From: DASZIT01 sp036264255
GTDB taxonomy: Bacteria; Actinomycetota; Acidimicrobiia; Acidimicrobiales; RAAP-2
Assembly: GCA_036264255.1 (NCBI GenBank)
Contig: DATARI010000126.1
Span: 1-23,666, forward strand
Direction: 5' to 3'
Length of the DNA: 23,666 nt
Shown here: positions 23,422 to 23,666 of the stretch, one piece after another
Position numbering within the stretch: position 1 is the first letter of the stretch
How the letters are laid out: every line of letters starts with the position of its first letter
Translations under genes and position numbers: made by a program
The notes under the pieces: model-generated
Database searches by the model: none
Told to the model about the DNA's origin: nothing
What the model saw: the letters and a program-made list of their open reading frames with translations, nothing else

Positions 23422-23436
23422 ATGTCAACGCCCGTT
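23398..23436. promoter_or_regulatory. TetR operator candidate: perfect 11-bp inverted repeat
   Basis: AACGGGCGTTG (23398-23408) and CAACGCCCGTT (23426-23436) are exact inverses separated by 17 bases, so the arm centres lie 28 bp apart. The element spans the predicted TetR promoter and lies upstream of the divergent FAD oxidoreductase. Position and symmetry fit autoregulation by the adjacent TetR protein and control of the catabolic operon. The wide spacer may mean two dimers or two half-sites on one face of the DNA. Confidence 0.7.
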
Positions 23437-23453
23437 GCCAAATGAGGATGTGC

Positions 23454-23666
23454 ATGACCCCGTCCGCCGCCACCGACACCGAACCCAACCAGCGCTCCTG
23501 GCGGGGGATGGCACCCGACGACCGGCGGGCTGAACGGCGCTCCATCCTCCTGGCCACCGCCTTCGAGCTGCTCGGGACCAACGGCTGGCGGGGGACCACC
23601 GTCCGCCGGGTCTGCGAGGCCAGCCGGCTCAACCCCCGCTACTTCTACGATAGCTTCGACGGGCTC
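23454..23666 (+). CDS. TetR-family transcriptional regulator, 3' end beyond right edge
   Basis: 71 codons are visible and the frame is still open at the right edge. Residues about 24-71 are the TetR DNA-binding domain: RAERRSILLATAFELLGTNGWRG, then TVRRVCEASRLNPRYFYDSF with the recognition helix and the conserved YFY-x-x-F. The ligand-binding domain is missing. Three in-frame ATGs lie close together (23442, 23448, 23454); I chose 23454 because GAGG lies 6 bases before it. It diverges from the FAD oxidoreductase operon over the 23398-23436 inverted repeat, which it probably binds. The ligand may be related to the substrate of the FAD/amidohydrolase pair (inference). Confidence 0.85.
   Translation, partial: MTPSAATDTEPNQRSWRGMAPDDRRAERRSILLATAFELLGTNGWRGTTVRRVCEASRLNPRYFYDSFDGL

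Noticed and set aside
1..23666. CRISPR arrays, rRNA genes, tRNA genes, insertion sequences
   Set aside because: I looked for regularly spaced repeats, transposase motifs and tRNA-like cloverleaf landmarks and found none convincing by eye.

Overview
The window is high-GC chromosomal DNA from an actinobacterium. Strong GC bias in third codon positions, GTG starts, mycofactocin-type SDR, PaaX, MmpL and TetR proteins, and membrane-anchored substrate-binding proteins all point that way. A deep actinobacterial lineage such as Acidimicrobiia is plausible but is only an inference. The first ~1.8 kb is visibly lower in GC than the rest (hand counts: 53 of 120 bases at 1321-1440 and 33 of 60 at 481-540, against 47 of 60 at 13021-13080) and looks like an acquired defence patch.

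Layout. 1-1758 (minus): two TIR-domain genes. The first is a ThsB/DUF1863-type TIR protein. The second is a larger TIR protein that runs off the left edge, has a second TIR-like fold in front of its TIR domain, and has an unrecognised C-terminal part. 2037-4670: a membrane fatty-acid desaturase-like gene diverging from a PaaX-family regulator, followed by a mycofactocin-type short-chain dehydrogenase. 4679-7048 (minus): a phosphodiester-glycosidase-like lipoprotein, a DUF5522 Cys-rich mini-protein and a GGDEF diguanylate cyclase. 7300-9558 (plus): an MmpL/RND transporter. 9616-10671 (minus): glycerate kinase. 10785-12722 (plus): an unusual polytopic membrane protein with a Met-rich linker and a His/Cys-bearing C-terminal domain.

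12766-20060 (minus) is one transport operon: a secreted, membrane-anchored surface protein, a membrane-anchored substrate-binding protein (ATGA overlap with the former), and one 1345-residue polypeptide that joins both permease and both ATPase subunits of a branched-chain amino-acid (Liv/HAAT) ABC transporter. 20190-23358 (minus) is a two-gene catabolic unit: an N-acyl-D-amino-acid deacylase-like amidohydrolase and an FAD-dependent oxidoreductase. It diverges from a TetR regulator cut by the right edge. A perfect 11-bp inverted repeat in the shared promoter region is the likely operator.

The most novel items are the TIR plus TIR-like/TIR gene pair at the left edge, the four-in-one Liv transporter with its coupled surface protein, and the duplicated-module Met-rich membrane protein.
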